Positions 1-9,240 are shown, numbered from the stretch's first letter. The stretch: 64,000 nucleotides of DNA from an uncultured Paraprevotella sp. (GCA_900548345.1 URKA01000010.1:1-64000); one strand, 5' to 3'. A program made the numbers and translations. The notes: a model not told the origin generated them from the letters alone.

Positions 1-14
1 TTTTCAGATAGTGT

Positions 15-49
15 AATCCCGCAGGAAGAGTCCTCTTCGCTGCGGGATT
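15..49. terminator. Hairpin, probable terminator of an upstream gene
   Basis: A 10-bp perfect inverted repeat (AATCCCGCAG at 15-24, CTGCGGGATT at 40-49) with a 15-nt loop. Neither flank has a strong U tract, so the terminator call is tentative. The rest of 50-286 holds no recognisable gene, only AT-rich DNA that presumably carries the promoter of the large secreted-protein gene. Confidence 0.4.
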
Positions 50-286
50 GCTGTTATTAGTCCGAACAGTATCTTTTGTTTGTGTTTTTGTTTGCGGAAG
101 GCAGGAAAAGGAGGGAAAATGTAAGGTCTGTTGAAAATATTTCCTTCTTTTGTTTGAGTTTTCAACAAGTTTAACTAATTTTACGGCCGGAATGTATTTT
201 GTACAGCGATAATTCTTTTATAGGATGTTTGTTGTTTGAGAGATTTTCTTATAATAATACTATTTTACTAATCTAATTTCAAAAAC

Positions 287-3200
287 ATGAAGAAAAAACT
301 ACTGAGTATTGTGGCACTCTTATGTGCCGTAACAGCTTGGGGGCAGGAAGATGTGACAAGCCAATATCTTCAGAATGCCGATTTTAGTGATGGAACGACT
401 GGGTGGTCGTTTAGCACTACTGGGGGAAGTTGGGCTTCTCCAGAGCAGACTCCCAAGGTTGTAGAGGCTTATGCAGGATGGGGTAGTCTTGAAATGACTG
501 CATTTTCAGCAAAGCAAACGGTAACTCTTCCTGCAGGAAGCTATCGTTTGGATGCTTATTCGTTCTATCGTTACGGGCTTGGTTATAATACGGCCCCAAC
601 GACTTCTACTGCCGAACTTTATGCAGGAGAGAATAAGAAAACGATTTGCACTTTAGCCAGTGTAGAACGTACTTCTTATGCTAATGATAAAGCACAAGCT
701 GCAGCTGAGTTTGCTGGCGGGAATTATTTGAATTCAGTAACCTTTGTTGTTTCAGAAGACAATGCTGAAATCGAAATAGGTGTAACTGGTACTCATGAAA
801 TCAAGCAGTCATGGTTTATTTTAGGTCCTTTCAAACTATATAAGTATAGTCTTGAAGCATTTAAAAAAGACTATGACGCGGTAAAGGCTCAGGCGGAGGC
901 TTTGTATGAAACTCCGATGGAGGCTACTGTGTTGGACGCGTTGAAGGCAGCTGTTGTGGATGACAGTGGGTTTACGACTTCGGATGAATATAATAATGCA
1001 ATTGCAACCTTGCAAACAGCTCTTGATAATGCCAAGGCTTCTGTAGCTGCTTACAGCAACTTGAAGGAGGCTTTGGATGGTGTTAAGAGTTTCGAATTGA
1101 CGTTGGCTGAGGATGCAGAAGCAAAAACCACATTCCAGGCTGCTATTGCAGAAGTGGAGTCCGCTTATGCTGCAGGGACCATTACCGCTGAGGAAGTTGC
1201 AGGTAAAATAGAGACTGTGAATGCTGCGTTTATTGTTGCTGTTAAGGCTCAGACTGCACCTAATTCCAATATGTCCCCGCTTATTGTTAATAATGACTTT
1301 GAATCGGGTAGATTAGACGGTTGGACTTCAACTACGGGAGCCCAAAATAATGCGATTGCATCCAATAAGAGTGGTGATATTACCGGTAAATTCTATGAGA
1401 ACTGGAACAGAGATCCATATTCAGGAACCATGTCTCAGACGATTACTAATCTTCCGAATGGAAAGTATACGGTGAAGATTGCTGCATTCAGATCTGGCGG
1501 TACGGGTGAAGTTTATGTATTCGCTAACGATGGTCAGACGTTGGTTGAAACGGATAATGGCGTATATTATGAAGCCACAGGAACTGTTCTTGACGGAACG
1601 TTGACTTTCGGTTTGAAGTCTGTTAACGGTGGTTGTAACTGGATGGGCTTGGACAATGTCAGCCTGACATATATGGGAGTGGATTTGTCTGCGTTGGTTG
1701 AGAAGTTGACCGCAGCACGTGAGGAAGCTACTACTTTGAAGAACTCAGAGTCTGTCATGTCTTCTTTGTGTCGTGCTGCATTGGATGATGCTTTGACGGC
1801 AACAGAAAATGTTGCAGAAGAAGAAACTGCTTTGACTGAGGCTTTATTGAAAGTTTCTGCTGCAGTTGATGCTGCAAACAAGAGTATTGCCAGCAATGCA
1901 ATCTTTGCCGGTGGTTCTGTAGCTTCCAATTCAATTGAAAATTGGACTTATACAGGCGAAAACACATGGCATGTGAATACGTGGAGTAGTGAAGGAAATT
2001 CGGATGGCTCTAACATGACGACGCCGTTCCTCGAAGTCTGGAGAAGTGCAGGTACTAATTTGAGTAACGGTTCGGTATTCTATACGCTTGAAGGTATGGA
2101 ACCGGGTCTGGAATATACGGCAACAGCTTTGGTGCGCGTATTGAATGAGAAGGGTACGGCAACAACAGGTTTGAGTATGTTTGCCAATGACGCTAAGCAA
2201 GTAATCGAAGGTGGTGAAGCTTGTGATAAAGGTTTCTATACAACCAGCTCTGTTACCGGTGTAGTAGGTGAAGACGGAGTTCTGAAGTTCGGCTTTGATA
2301 TTGCTGATGCTACTTTCAACTGGATTGCATTTAAGAATATAACCATAGCTCCTAAAAAGGTTGAGACTGTTTATGACCTTGTTCCTACGGAGATTGTTCC
2401 TGCAGAAGGCGAAGTAGAGAACTTTGATGAGTTTGTTGTGCTTACTTGCGAGAACGACATCTATTTGGATTATGAAGCTGTAGGCGTTCGTGTGTACAAT
2501 ATGGAAACTGAGGCTGAGAGTGAATTTGCCATGCTTGATGATTCCAATGTGGATATGAATCAGCTTATGTTAGTGTTTGATCCGACTATCGCAACTCCGG
2601 GTAGCACCATCGTTGTCGAGATTCCTGCCGGCATGTTCGGTGACAAGGACTGGAGCGAAGGTAAGGGAGGTCATGCTAATCAGGCTTTGAAATACACTTA
2701 TAAAATTGCAGCTGCTTCTGCTGAATTCGCATTGGAAAGCGCAATCTGGAAGGAAACTGCTGAGAGCGAAGGCATCAATATGGTAGATGCATCGTTGGAT
2801 CAGTTGACTAAGGGTGCTACTATCACAATCAATGCCAACAAGCCTTTCGGTTATGCTACTTGGACTATTTCGAATGAGACTGACGGTACATTGAAACAAG
2901 GTTATATTGCTGACAGAACTCCTGAAACTTCATGTGAACTCACGATGCGTGGCGCAGCGACCAAACTTTTGCAGGGTCAGACTTATACTCTCACTATAAA
3001 GGCTTACGAAACGGAAGCCGACGCTCGTGGCGGTGCAGAACCTAACGTAGGTACTATCACATTCAACTTTACCGGAACTCAGTCTGCTTATGTTTACAGT
3101 GAAGTGAAGTTCACCAATGAGGTAGGTAAAGGCGTTGTACTGAACAGCAAGGAAGAGAATACTTATGTACTTACTTTCGACGCTCCTGTAACGGTGAAGA

Positions 3201-4966
3201 AAGCCATGGTTAACTTGGGCCAGGGTGTGTCTGATGAATGTAACGTTGTATCCAACGAAACAGGAACTGAATGGACAGTTACCTTGTCTTCACCTGCTCT
3301 TGGTCAATACGATACATTTGACCTTAATGTATTTGCAGAGGACAAAGAAGGTCATGCAGTAAACAAGACTGCTGATGCTCCAGTAATGGGTTCTGAAGAC
3401 AATACATGGTTTACCATTTCTTTCATCTGCGATTTTAACAAGCCCGACTTCGTAGTAACTCCGGCAAGTGAGACGACGGTAGAAAGCATCGAGACCATCA
3501 CGTTCTCTTACAACGGTGGTATTGCAGTATCAGGCTCTTCAACTGTAGGTGAAATCACGATTACTGACGTGACTATCCGTGGGCAGGAGAAGGTGGTTGC
3601 TACATTCTCTGTAAATGACCTGCAATATCCGGAAGGCTATGATCCGGAAGATTTTAAGGATAACAAGTGCTTAGAACTGCACATTGACTTGGCTGAGCCT
3701 ATTACTGCAGTAGGTAAGTATCAGGTAGAAGTTCCCGCAGGCTTCTTTGTTCTTGGCGAGCAGTTCGAAAGTTCGAGCAGCAAATTGACAACTATTTATT
3801 ATGAGGTGGCAGAACCGGTAGAGACTCTCAATATTGAGTTGAATCCGGCTGGTGGTAATGTGAGCGAGATACCTGCAACTATCGTTCTGACTGTACCGAA
3901 TCGTAACACGATTAACTTTGATTATACAAAAGTTCCTACATTGACCGATAGTAAAAACAATAGCTATGCTGCTGTAATTGATTTAGACTGGAGTCTTGAG
4001 CTGAACCAATTGGTAATTAAACTTGCAGCCGGTGCTATTACAGCCGACGGTATTTATACGCTTACTATTCCTGCTGGTGCAGTGTATGGCGATGGTCCTG
4101 AAGATATCAATACAAAGGATGTTGTAGTTGTATATACTATCGGAACTGTAACCGAACCTGCGGTACTCACTGTATCTCCTGAAAGTGAGACTACGCTCGA
4201 AAGCCTTGAAACTGTTACGTTCTCTTGTGAAGGCGGTATCGCAATCAATCCGGAGGCTACCGACAAGATTACGATTTACGACATGGCTAATCGTCAGGAA
4301 GTAGCATCGTTCGCCGGTGATGAACTTGTTGCTGCCGAAAATGCGTTGAGCATCGTATTGAGCGAGGCTATCACTGCAGAAGGCAACTATAATGTAAATG
4401 TTCCCGCAGGCTTCTTCCTCCTCGGAAAAGAGAAGGTTGCCAACGAGGCTACTACTGTATATTATAGCGTAGCAAGTGCACATGAAGCTATCGTTATCGA
4501 TGTAAATCCTGCCAGTGGAATTGTAACTGAAATACCTGCAACCATCGTTGTTACTGCCAAGAATCGCGGAATGATTGGTAATAACTACGACATTGTTCCT
4601 ACATTGAAGGACAGTGAAAACAATAGCTACAAGGTTACACTGGACATCGATTGGAATCTTGAGAATAATCAGTTGGCAATTTATCTTGCAGATGGTGCTA
4701 TTACTAAAGCCGGTACTTATACGCTTACTATTCCTGCCGGTGCTATCATTGGTGATAGTGAAACTGATGTTAACAAGGAAATCGTGGTAGTATACACTAT
4801 TGCTACTGGTGACGGTATCGACAATATTGTAGCTCAGGCCGGTGGTAAGGTTGATGTTTACACCGTGAACGGAACATGTGTTCTGCGCAATGCCGACGCC
4901 GCTGCTGTCAAGGCTCTCCGCAAGGGTCTTTACATCATCAACGGTAAGAAGGTGATGCTGAAATAA
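287..4966 (+). CDS. Large modular secreted protein with carbohydrate-binding-like and Ig-like repeats
   Basis: 1559 residues. An N-terminal signal peptide (residues 1-19, ending TAWG before Q) directs export. Three lectin/CBM-like modules opening with an asparagine-rich start and a G-W pair (about 24-186, 325-465, 535-690) alternate with short alpha-helical FIVAR-like spacers rich in Ala and Glu (about 190-325 and 466-535). From about 690 the protein is beta-rich. The last part is a duplicated two-domain unit: the ETTxESxETxTF module occurs near 1054 and 1291, and the module containing EIPAT and AGTYTLTIPAG-like strands near 1181 and 1399. The last 50 residues (GIDNI, then VYTVNG, GLYIINGKKVMLK) resemble the type A sorting/C-terminal domain common on Bacteroidetes surface proteins. 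No catalytic motif is recognisable. The role is probably surface binding or adhesion, which is inferred. It stands alone and ends in a strong terminator. Confidence 0.75.
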   Translation: MKKKLLSIVALLCAVTAWGQEDVTSQYLQNADFSDGTTGWSFSTTGGSWASPEQTPKVVEAYAGWGSLEMTAFSAKQTVTLPAGSYRLDAYSFYRYGLGYNTAPTTSTAELYAGENKKTICTLASVERTSYANDKAQAAAEFAGGNYLNSVTFVVSEDNAEIEIGVTGTHEIKQSWFILGPFKLYKYSLEAFKKDYDAVKAQAEALYETPMEATVLDALKAAVVDDSGFTTSDEYNNAIATLQTALDNAKASVAAYSNLKEALDGVKSFELTLAEDAEAKTTFQAAIAEVESAYAAGTITAEEVAGKIETVNAAFIVAVKAQTAPNSNMSPLIVNNDFESGRLDGWTSTTGAQNNAIASNKSGDITGKFYENWNRDPYSGTMSQTITNLPNGKYTVKIAAFRSGGTGEVYVFANDGQTLVETDNGVYYEATGTVLDGTLTFGLKSVNGGCNWMGLDNVSLTYMGVDLSALVEKLTAAREEATTLKNSESVMSSLCRAALDDALTATENVAEEETALTEALLKVSAAVDAANKSIASNAIFAGGSVASNSIENWTYTGENTWHVNTWSSEGNSDGSNMTTPFLEVWRSAGTNLSNGSVFYTLEGMEPGLEYTATALVRVLNEKGTATTGLSMFANDAKQVIEGGEACDKGFYTTSSVTGVVGEDGVLKFGFDIADATFNWIAFKNITIAPKKVETVYDLVPTEIVPAEGEVENFDEFVVLTCENDIYLDYEAVGVRVYNMETEAESEFAMLDDSNVDMNQLMLVFDPTIATPGSTIVVEIPAGMFGDKDWSEGKGGHANQALKYTYKIAAASAEFALESAIWKETAESEGINMVDASLDQLTKGATITINANKPFGYATWTISNETDGTLKQGYIADRTPETSCELTMRGAATKLLQGQTYTLTIKAYETEADARGGAEPNVGTITFNFTGTQSAYVYSEVKFTNEVGKGVVLNSKEENTYVLTFDAPVTVKKAMVNLGQGVSDECNVVSNETGTEWTVTLSSPALGQYDTFDLNVFAEDKEGHAVNKTADAPVMGSEDNTWFTISFICDFNKPDFVVTPASETTVESIETITFSYNGGIAVSGSSTVGEITITDVTIRGQEKVVATFSVNDLQYPEGYDPEDFKDNKCLELHIDLAEPITAVGKYQVEVPAGFFVLGEQFESSSSKLTTIYYEVAEPVETLNIELNPAGGNVSEIPATIVLTVPNRNTINFDYTKVPTLTDSKNNSYAAVIDLDWSLELNQLVIKLAAGAITADGIYTLTIPAGAVYGDGPEDINTKDVVVVYTIGTVTEPAVLTVSPESETTLESLETVTFSCEGGIAINPEATDKITIYDMANRQEVASFAGDELVAAENALSIVLSEAITAEGNYNVNVPAGFFLLGKEKVANEATTVYYSVASAHEAIVIDVNPASGIVTEIPATIVVTAKNRGMIGNNYDIVPTLKDSENNSYKVTLDIDWNLENNQLAIYLADGAITKAGTYTLTIPAGAIIGDSETDVNKEIVVVYTIATGDGIDNIVAQAGGKVDVYTVNGTCVLRNADAAAVKALRKGLYIINGKKVMLK

Positions 4967-4988
4967 GCAAATAGTTCCTATCATAATG

Positions 4989-5022
4989 AAGGCCGCCGCT
5001 CGAAAGAACGGCGGCCTTTTTC
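4989..5022 (+). terminator. Rho-independent terminator after the large secreted protein
   Basis: A 10-bp GC-rich stem (AAGGCCGCCG at 4989-4998, CGGCGGCCTT at 5009-5018) closes a 10-nt loop. A T run follows directly. It lies 23 bp after the stop codon. Confidence 0.85.
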
Positions 5023-5091
5023 TTGGGATAAAACTTGCATAAGCAGTTCTTTTTGAATATCTTTACCGACACATAAAGAAACATTTCAATC

Positions 5092-6027
5092 ATGAGATAC
5101 TTAGATCCAAAAGCAGACCTGACTTTTAAACGCGTGTTCGGTGAGCATGCTGATCTGTTGAAAAGTTTGCTCAATTCTCTGTTACCATTGGAAACGGAAG
5201 AGCAGATGATAGATACATTGGAGTATCTTCCTGCAGAACAGGTGCCTGACAACCCGATGAAGAAGAATTCCATCGTGGATGTGAAATGCAGGGATAAGAC
5301 TGGGCGTGTGTTCATCGTGGAGATGCAGATGATTTGGAGTGAGGAATTCAAACAGCGCGTCCTTTTTAATGCCTCGAAGGCGTATGTACGTCAATTGAAT
5401 CGTTCCGAGGACTTCGAACTATTGCAGCCTGTTTACGCACTTGCCATCGTGAATGATATCTTTGAACCCGATGATGATTTGTGTATTCGCAATTACGGTC
5501 TGGTAGAGATTGAGAATACGGACAAGGTCATAGACGGTTTATTCCTGACTTTTGTGGAGTTGCCCAAGTTCCAGCCTCATTCCATGCAGGAAAAGAAGAT
5601 GGCTGTGTTGTGGCTTCGTTACCTGACGGAAATTAATGAAGATACACGCTCCGTACCTCAGGAACTTTTAGAGCAGGCTGAGACGAAAAAAGCCATAGAA
5701 CTCGTGGAGCAAGGTGCCTATACGGATGCGCAGATGGAATGGTATGACGAGTTCTGGGATGCTGTTCGTGTTGAAAAGACATTGGTGAACTCCGCTGTAA
5801 GAAAGGGCTTGGCGCAAGGCATCGAACAGGGCTTGGCGCAAGGTATTGAACAAGGCTTGGCGCAAGGCATCGAACAGGGTTTGGCGCAAGGCATTGAACA
5901 AGGTATGGCGCAAGGTATGGCGCAAGGGATTATGAGCGTAGCTCGTAATTTGAAATCGGTGGGCATGCCAGTGGAAGAAATTATAAAGGTAACAGGCTTA
6001 TCGGCGGGAGAAGTGGAAGAATTGTAA
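5092..6027 (+). CDS. Rpn family PD-(D/E)XK nuclease/putative transposase
   Basis: 311 residues. The N-terminus (DPKADLTFKRVFGEH, then a D-x-x-C core followed by FIVEMQ) is the hallmark of the Rpn/PDDEXK_2 family, a PD-(D/E)XK nuclease fold: D in IVDVKC and ExQ in VEMQM are the likely active-site residues. Such proteins are annotated as recombination-promoting nucleases, and some characterised members act in phage defence. The N-terminal two thirds look complete. Residues 239-278 are a repeat tract of the octapeptide GLAQGIEQ, and the last ~35 residues form a small helical tail (VGMPVEEIIKVTGLSAGEVEEL) like that of other family members. Nothing flanks it that suggests a current transposon. It sits between a terminator and the leucine operon promoter, so it is probably monocistronic. 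Confidence 0.85.
   Translation: MRYLDPKADLTFKRVFGEHADLLKSLLNSLLPLETEEQMIDTLEYLPAEQVPDNPMKKNSIVDVKCRDKTGRVFIVEMQMIWSEEFKQRVLFNASKAYVRQLNRSEDFELLQPVYALAIVNDIFEPDDDLCIRNYGLVEIENTDKVIDGLFLTFVELPKFQPHSMQEKKMAVLWLRYLTEINEDTRSVPQELLEQAETKKAIELVEQGAYTDAQMEWYDEFWDAVRVEKTLVNSAVRKGLAQGIEQGLAQGIEQGLAQGIEQGLAQGIEQGMAQGMAQGIMSVARNLKSVGMPVEEIIKVTGLSAGEVEEL
5806..5925 (+). repeat. In-frame 24-bp tandem repeats inside the Rpn gene
   Basis: Four copies of a 24-bp unit encoding GLAQGIEQ, then two shortened units encoding GMAQ. Copies differ mainly at synonymous third positions (ggc/ggt, atc/att, cag/caa). The unit is a multiple of three, so copy-number change would lengthen or shorten the protein without a frameshift. 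Confidence 0.9.
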
Positions 6028-6077
6028 TGCGAAAAGTGACAAAGTATCACTTTTTAGTTGACTTTTCTTTTATTTTC

Positions 6078-6109
6078 TTTGCTTGCTTCCGTTTTTTCTT
6101 TTATCTTTG
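6078..6109 (+). promoter_or_regulatory. Bacteroides-type promoter of the leucine operon
   Basis: A -33 TTTG at 6078-6081 and a -7 TATCTTTG at 6102-6109 are separated by 20 bp, which matches the Bacteroides consensus TTTG-N19-21-TAnnTTTG. Transcription would start about 7 bp after the -7 box and cover the leader peptide and attenuator. Confidence 0.75.
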
Positions 6110-6158
6110 CAAAAAAATAAACGATAAGACAGAATACGAATAAATAGTAAAGAGATAT

Positions 6159-6236
6159 ATGTATACGACTATTATATTGTTGGCCATTCTGGGTATTCGA
6201 CTGCAAGTTGCGGTGGGAAGTGTGGTCTGTGCATAA
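6159..6236 (+). CDS. Branched-chain amino-acid leader peptide (leu attenuator)
   Basis: A 25-codon open reading frame, ATG at 6159 to TAA at 6234-6236, lying between the operon promoter and an intrinsic terminator. The peptide core reads TTIILLAILGIRLQVAVG. Twelve of 25 residues are Ile (4), Leu (4) or Val (4), concentrated at codons 5-23. Composition and position fit a ribosome-stalling leader that senses charged tRNA for the branched-chain amino acids, as in enterobacterial ilv and leu operons. It is too short for standard ORF calling. The start is fixed because it is the first ATG after the predicted transcription start in this frame. Confidence 0.8.
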   Translation: MYTTIILLAILGIRLQVAVGSVVCA

Positions 6237-6297
6237 TAGCGTGATTTGAAGAAACGAAAGCCTTTCCCACTTCCATGTGAGAAAGGCTTATTTTTTT
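6212..6297 (+). promoter_or_regulatory. Transcription attenuator of the leucine operon
   Basis: Two mutually exclusive pairings are visible. The terminator helix is at 6258-6289. A competing helix pairs leader codons 19-21 (GTGGGAA at 6213-6219) with TTCCCAC at 6264-6270 in the 5' arm of the terminator, extendable by a G-U pair at each end. A ribosome stalled on the Ile/Leu codons upstream would leave 6212-6220 free to form this antiterminator. A ribosome that reaches the stop codon would mask it and let the terminator form. The pairings are seen in the sequence; the mechanism is inferred from known attenuators. Confidence 0.7.
6258..6297 (+). terminator. Attenuator terminator upstream of leuA
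   Basis: A 13-bp stem with one C-A mismatch (AAGCCTTTCCCAC at 6258-6270, GTGAGAAAGGCTT at 6277-6289), a 6-nt loop and a T run at 6288-6297. It lies 22 nt after the leader stop and 26 bp before leuA. Confidence 0.85.
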
Positions 6298-6322
6298 AAC
6301 GGAAAAGTAAACCATAAAGAAT

Positions 6323-7825
6323 ATGAGCGACAGATTATTTATTTTTGACACGACACTCCGTGATGGCGAACAGGTGCCAGGTTGTCAGTTGAACACTGTG
6401 GAAAAGATTCAGGTGGCACGACAGCTTGAGGCGTTGGGAGTGGATGTGATTGAGGCTGGTTTTCCGATATCGAGCCCAGGAGACTTCAATTCGGTGATAG
6501 AGATTTCAAAGGCGGTTACGTGGCCGACCATTTGTGCGCTGACTCGTGCCGTACAGAAAGATATTGATGTGGCGGCAGACGCGTTGCAGTATGCCAAACA
6601 TAAACGAATCCACACCGGTATCGGTACATCCGATTCTCATATCCGGTACAAGTTCAATTCCAATCGTGAAGAAATTATCGAGCGTGCTGTAGCGGCTGTA
6701 AAATATGCCAAGCGGTATGTGGAAGATGTGGAGTTCTATGCAGAGGATGCCGGACGGACAGATAACGAATATCTGGCAAGAGTAGTGGATGCTGTGGTCA
6801 AGGCCGGTGCTACGGTAGTGAATATACCCGATACAACGGGGTATTGTCTGCCTGAAGAGTTTGGTGCGAAAATCAAATATCTGATGGAGCATGTAGACGG
6901 TCTGTCGGCCGGTAAAGCCATTCTTTCCACCCATTGCCATAACGACCTGGGTATGGCGACAGCTAATACCATTGCCGGTATCATGAATGGTGCGCGTCAG
7001 GCAGAAGTTACCATCAACGGTATCGGAGAGCGTGCCGGAAACACTTCATTGGAAGAAGTGGCCATGATTTTGAAGTGTCATTCCGGTATAGGTATTGACA
7101 CGAATATCAATACACAGAAGATTTATCCTACGAGCCGTTTAGTGTCCAGTCTGATGAACATGCCGGTACAAGCCAATAAAGCGGTTGTGGGTCGTAATGC
7201 TTTTGCTCATTCCAGCGGTATCCATCAGGACGGTGTGCTGAAGAACGTGCAGACATACGAGATTATGGACCCCAAGGATGTGGGTATCGATGATAATGCC
7301 ATTGTATTGACAGCCCGTAGCGGACGTGCAGCCTTGAAACATCGTTTGAGTGTGCTCGGTGTGGAAATAGACGGAGAACGTTTGGATGTAATCTATCAGG
7401 ATTTCCTGAAGCTGGCTGACCGTAAGAAGGAAGTCAATGACGATGATATTCTGATGCTGGCGGGTGCAGACCGTGCCTCTTCCGGATCCATTAAGCTGGA
7501 CTACCTTCAGGTCACAACAGGTATGGGTGTGAAGTCTGTGGCTTGTCTCGGATTAAATCTTGCCGGAGAGAAGATAGAAGCCTCATCCAGCGGAAACGGT
7601 CCTGTGGATGCTGCCATAAACGCACTCAAGAACATTATCAAGCGCCAGATGGTATTGAAAGAGTTTACGATTCAAGCCATCAGTAAGGGGTCGGATGATG
7701 TGGGCAAGGTACACATGCAGGTCGAATATGACGGACGTATATATTATGGTTTCGGTGCGAATACCGACATCGTGACAGCATCGGTGGAAGCATATATCGA
7801 TTGTATCAACAAATTCAAAAAGTAA
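6323..7825 (+). CDS. leuA: 2-isopropylmalate synthase
   Basis: 500 residues, a normal length. It condenses 3-methyl-2-oxobutanoate with acetyl-CoA in the first committed step of leucine synthesis in the cytoplasm. The TIM-barrel N-terminus carries DTTLRDGEQ (residues 9-17, with R13 and metal-binding D14) and the metal-binding HCHND motif (H204, H206). The C-terminal ~120 residues, from about 380, match the LeuA allosteric domain (VACLGLNLAGEKIEASSSGNGPVDAA), which gives leucine feedback inhibition in characterised members. It is the first structural gene after the attenuator and is followed 10 bp later by leuC. A second, divergent synthase lies further down the same operon. Confidence 0.97.
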   Translation: MSDRLFIFDTTLRDGEQVPGCQLNTVEKIQVARQLEALGVDVIEAGFPISSPGDFNSVIEISKAVTWPTICALTRAVQKDIDVAADALQYAKHKRIHTGIGTSDSHIRYKFNSNREEIIERAVAAVKYAKRYVEDVEFYAEDAGRTDNEYLARVVDAVVKAGATVVNIPDTTGYCLPEEFGAKIKYLMEHVDGLSAGKAILSTHCHNDLGMATANTIAGIMNGARQAEVTINGIGERAGNTSLEEVAMILKCHSGIGIDTNINTQKIYPTSRLVSSLMNMPVQANKAVVGRNAFAHSSGIHQDGVLKNVQTYEIMDPKDVGIDDNAIVLTARSGRAALKHRLSVLGVEIDGERLDVIYQDFLKLADRKKEVNDDDILMLAGADRASSGSIKLDYLQVTTGMGVKSVACLGLNLAGEKIEASSSGNGPVDAAINALKNIIKRQMVLKEFTIQAISKGSDDVGKVHMQVEYDGRIYYGFGANTDIVTASVEAYIDCINKFKK

Positions 7826-7835
7826 GATAAAGAAA

Positions 7836-9233
7836 ATGGCGAATACATTATTTGACAAGATTTGGGACAAGCATGTCGTTCAATATGTGGAAGACGGCCC
7901 CCAACAGCTTTATATCGACAGGCTTTACTGTCATGAAGTAACCAGTCCGCAGGCTTTTGCCGGGATGCGTGCCCGTGGCCTGAAGTGTTTCCGTCCGGAC
8001 CACATCTATTGTATGCCGGATCATAATACACCTACGCATGACCAGGACAAACCTATTGAAGACCCGGTGAGCAAGACTCAGGTGGATACCTTGGCCAAGA
8101 ATGCGGCCGACTTCGGACTGGCACATTTCGGCATGATGAATCCAAAGAACGGAATCATCCATGTGGTAGGTCCGGAGCGTGGGCTTTCCTTGCCTGGTAT
8201 GACTATTGTATGCGGCGACTCGCATACTTCTACCCACGGAGCAATGGGTGCCGTGGCTTTCGGTATCGGAACGTCCGAAGTGGAAATGGTAATGGCTTCG
8301 CAATGTATCTTGCAACAGAAACCGAAATCCATGCGTATCAATATCGAAGGTGAGTTAGGCAAAGGTGTGACGGCAAAAGATGTCGCTCTTTATCTGATGG
8401 CTCAGTTGACCACTTCGGGGGCAACCGGTTATTTTGTGGAGTATGCAGGTTCTGTAGTCCGCAATCTTTCCATGGAAGGTCGTCTTACTCTCTGTAACTT
8501 GTCGATTGAGATGGGTGCCCGTGGAGGTTTCATTGCTCCGGACGAGGTGACGTTTGAGTATATCAAGGGGCGTGAATATGCTCCGAAGGGCGAGGATTTC
8601 GACAAGGCAGTGGAATACTGGAAAACATTGAAAAGCGGTGACGATGCCGTCTTTGACAAAGAACTGACGTTCCGTGCGGAAGACATCGAACCTCGTGTGA
8701 CTTACGGCACGAACCCCGGAATGGGTGTTGGAATAACCGAAGCCATTCCGGCTGTTGAGACTGTTCCCGAAGCCGGAAGGGCGTCTTATCGCAAGTCGCT
8801 GGAGTATATGGGATTCGAAGCCGGAGAGAGACTCCTGGGCAAGTCTGTGGATTATGTATTCCTTGGTGCTTGTACAAACGGGCGCATCGAAGACTTCCGT
8901 GCATTTGCTTCTCTTGTGAAGGGACGTAAGAAGGCCGGGCATGTCGTGGCGTGGTTAGTGCCCGGTTCATGGATGGTGACAGAGCAAATCAAGGCTGAGG
9001 GTCTGGATAAGATTTTGGAAGAAGCCGGCTTTGAGCTTCGTCAGCCCGGCTGTTCCGCCTGTCTGGCCATGAACGATGATAAGATTCCTGCCGGCAAACT
9101 GTCGGTTTCCACATCGAACCGTAACTTCGAGGGCCGTCAGGGCCCCGGTGCGCGCACTGTACTGGCCAGTCCGTTGGTGGCGGCCGCCGCAGCCGTGACG
9201 GGAGTAATCACAGATCCGAGAACTTTAATGTAA
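7836..9233 (+). CDS. leuC: 3-isopropylmalate dehydratase large subunit
   Basis: 465 residues, standard for LeuC. Together with LeuD it isomerises 2-isopropylmalate to 3-isopropylmalate. It belongs to the aconitase family: the three [4Fe-4S] cluster cysteines are visible as C346 in FLGACTNGR and C406/C409 in PGCSACLAMN. VCGDSHTSTHGA near residue 125 is the other conserved aconitase motif. It starts 10 bp after leuA and ends 7 bp before leuD, so the three genes are clearly co-transcribed. Confidence 0.97.
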   Translation: MANTLFDKIWDKHVVQYVEDGPQQLYIDRLYCHEVTSPQAFAGMRARGLKCFRPDHIYCMPDHNTPTHDQDKPIEDPVSKTQVDTLAKNAADFGLAHFGMMNPKNGIIHVVGPERGLSLPGMTIVCGDSHTSTHGAMGAVAFGIGTSEVEMVMASQCILQQKPKSMRINIEGELGKGVTAKDVALYLMAQLTTSGATGYFVEYAGSVVRNLSMEGRLTLCNLSIEMGARGGFIAPDEVTFEYIKGREYAPKGEDFDKAVEYWKTLKSGDDAVFDKELTFRAEDIEPRVTYGTNPGMGVGITEAIPAVETVPEAGRASYRKSLEYMGFEAGERLLGKSVDYVFLGACTNGRIEDFRAFASLVKGRKKAGHVVAWLVPGSWMVTEQIKAEGLDKILEEAGFELRQPGCSACLAMNDDKIPAGKLSVSTSNRNFEGRQGPGARTVLASPLVAAAAAVTGVITDPRTLM

Positions 9234-9240
9234 TCCAGCA

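Noticed and set aside
3983..4984. Open minus-strand frame of 333 codons
   Set aside because: It lies opposite the large secreted-protein gene, has no recognisable protein features and no promoter. It is explained by the Thr/Ala/Val-rich codon composition of the real gene.
5092..6027. Insertion sequence carrying the Rpn transposase-like gene
   Set aside because: No inverted repeats or duplications frame it and the flanking regions are a terminator and a promoter. The family is mostly not found in active transposons.
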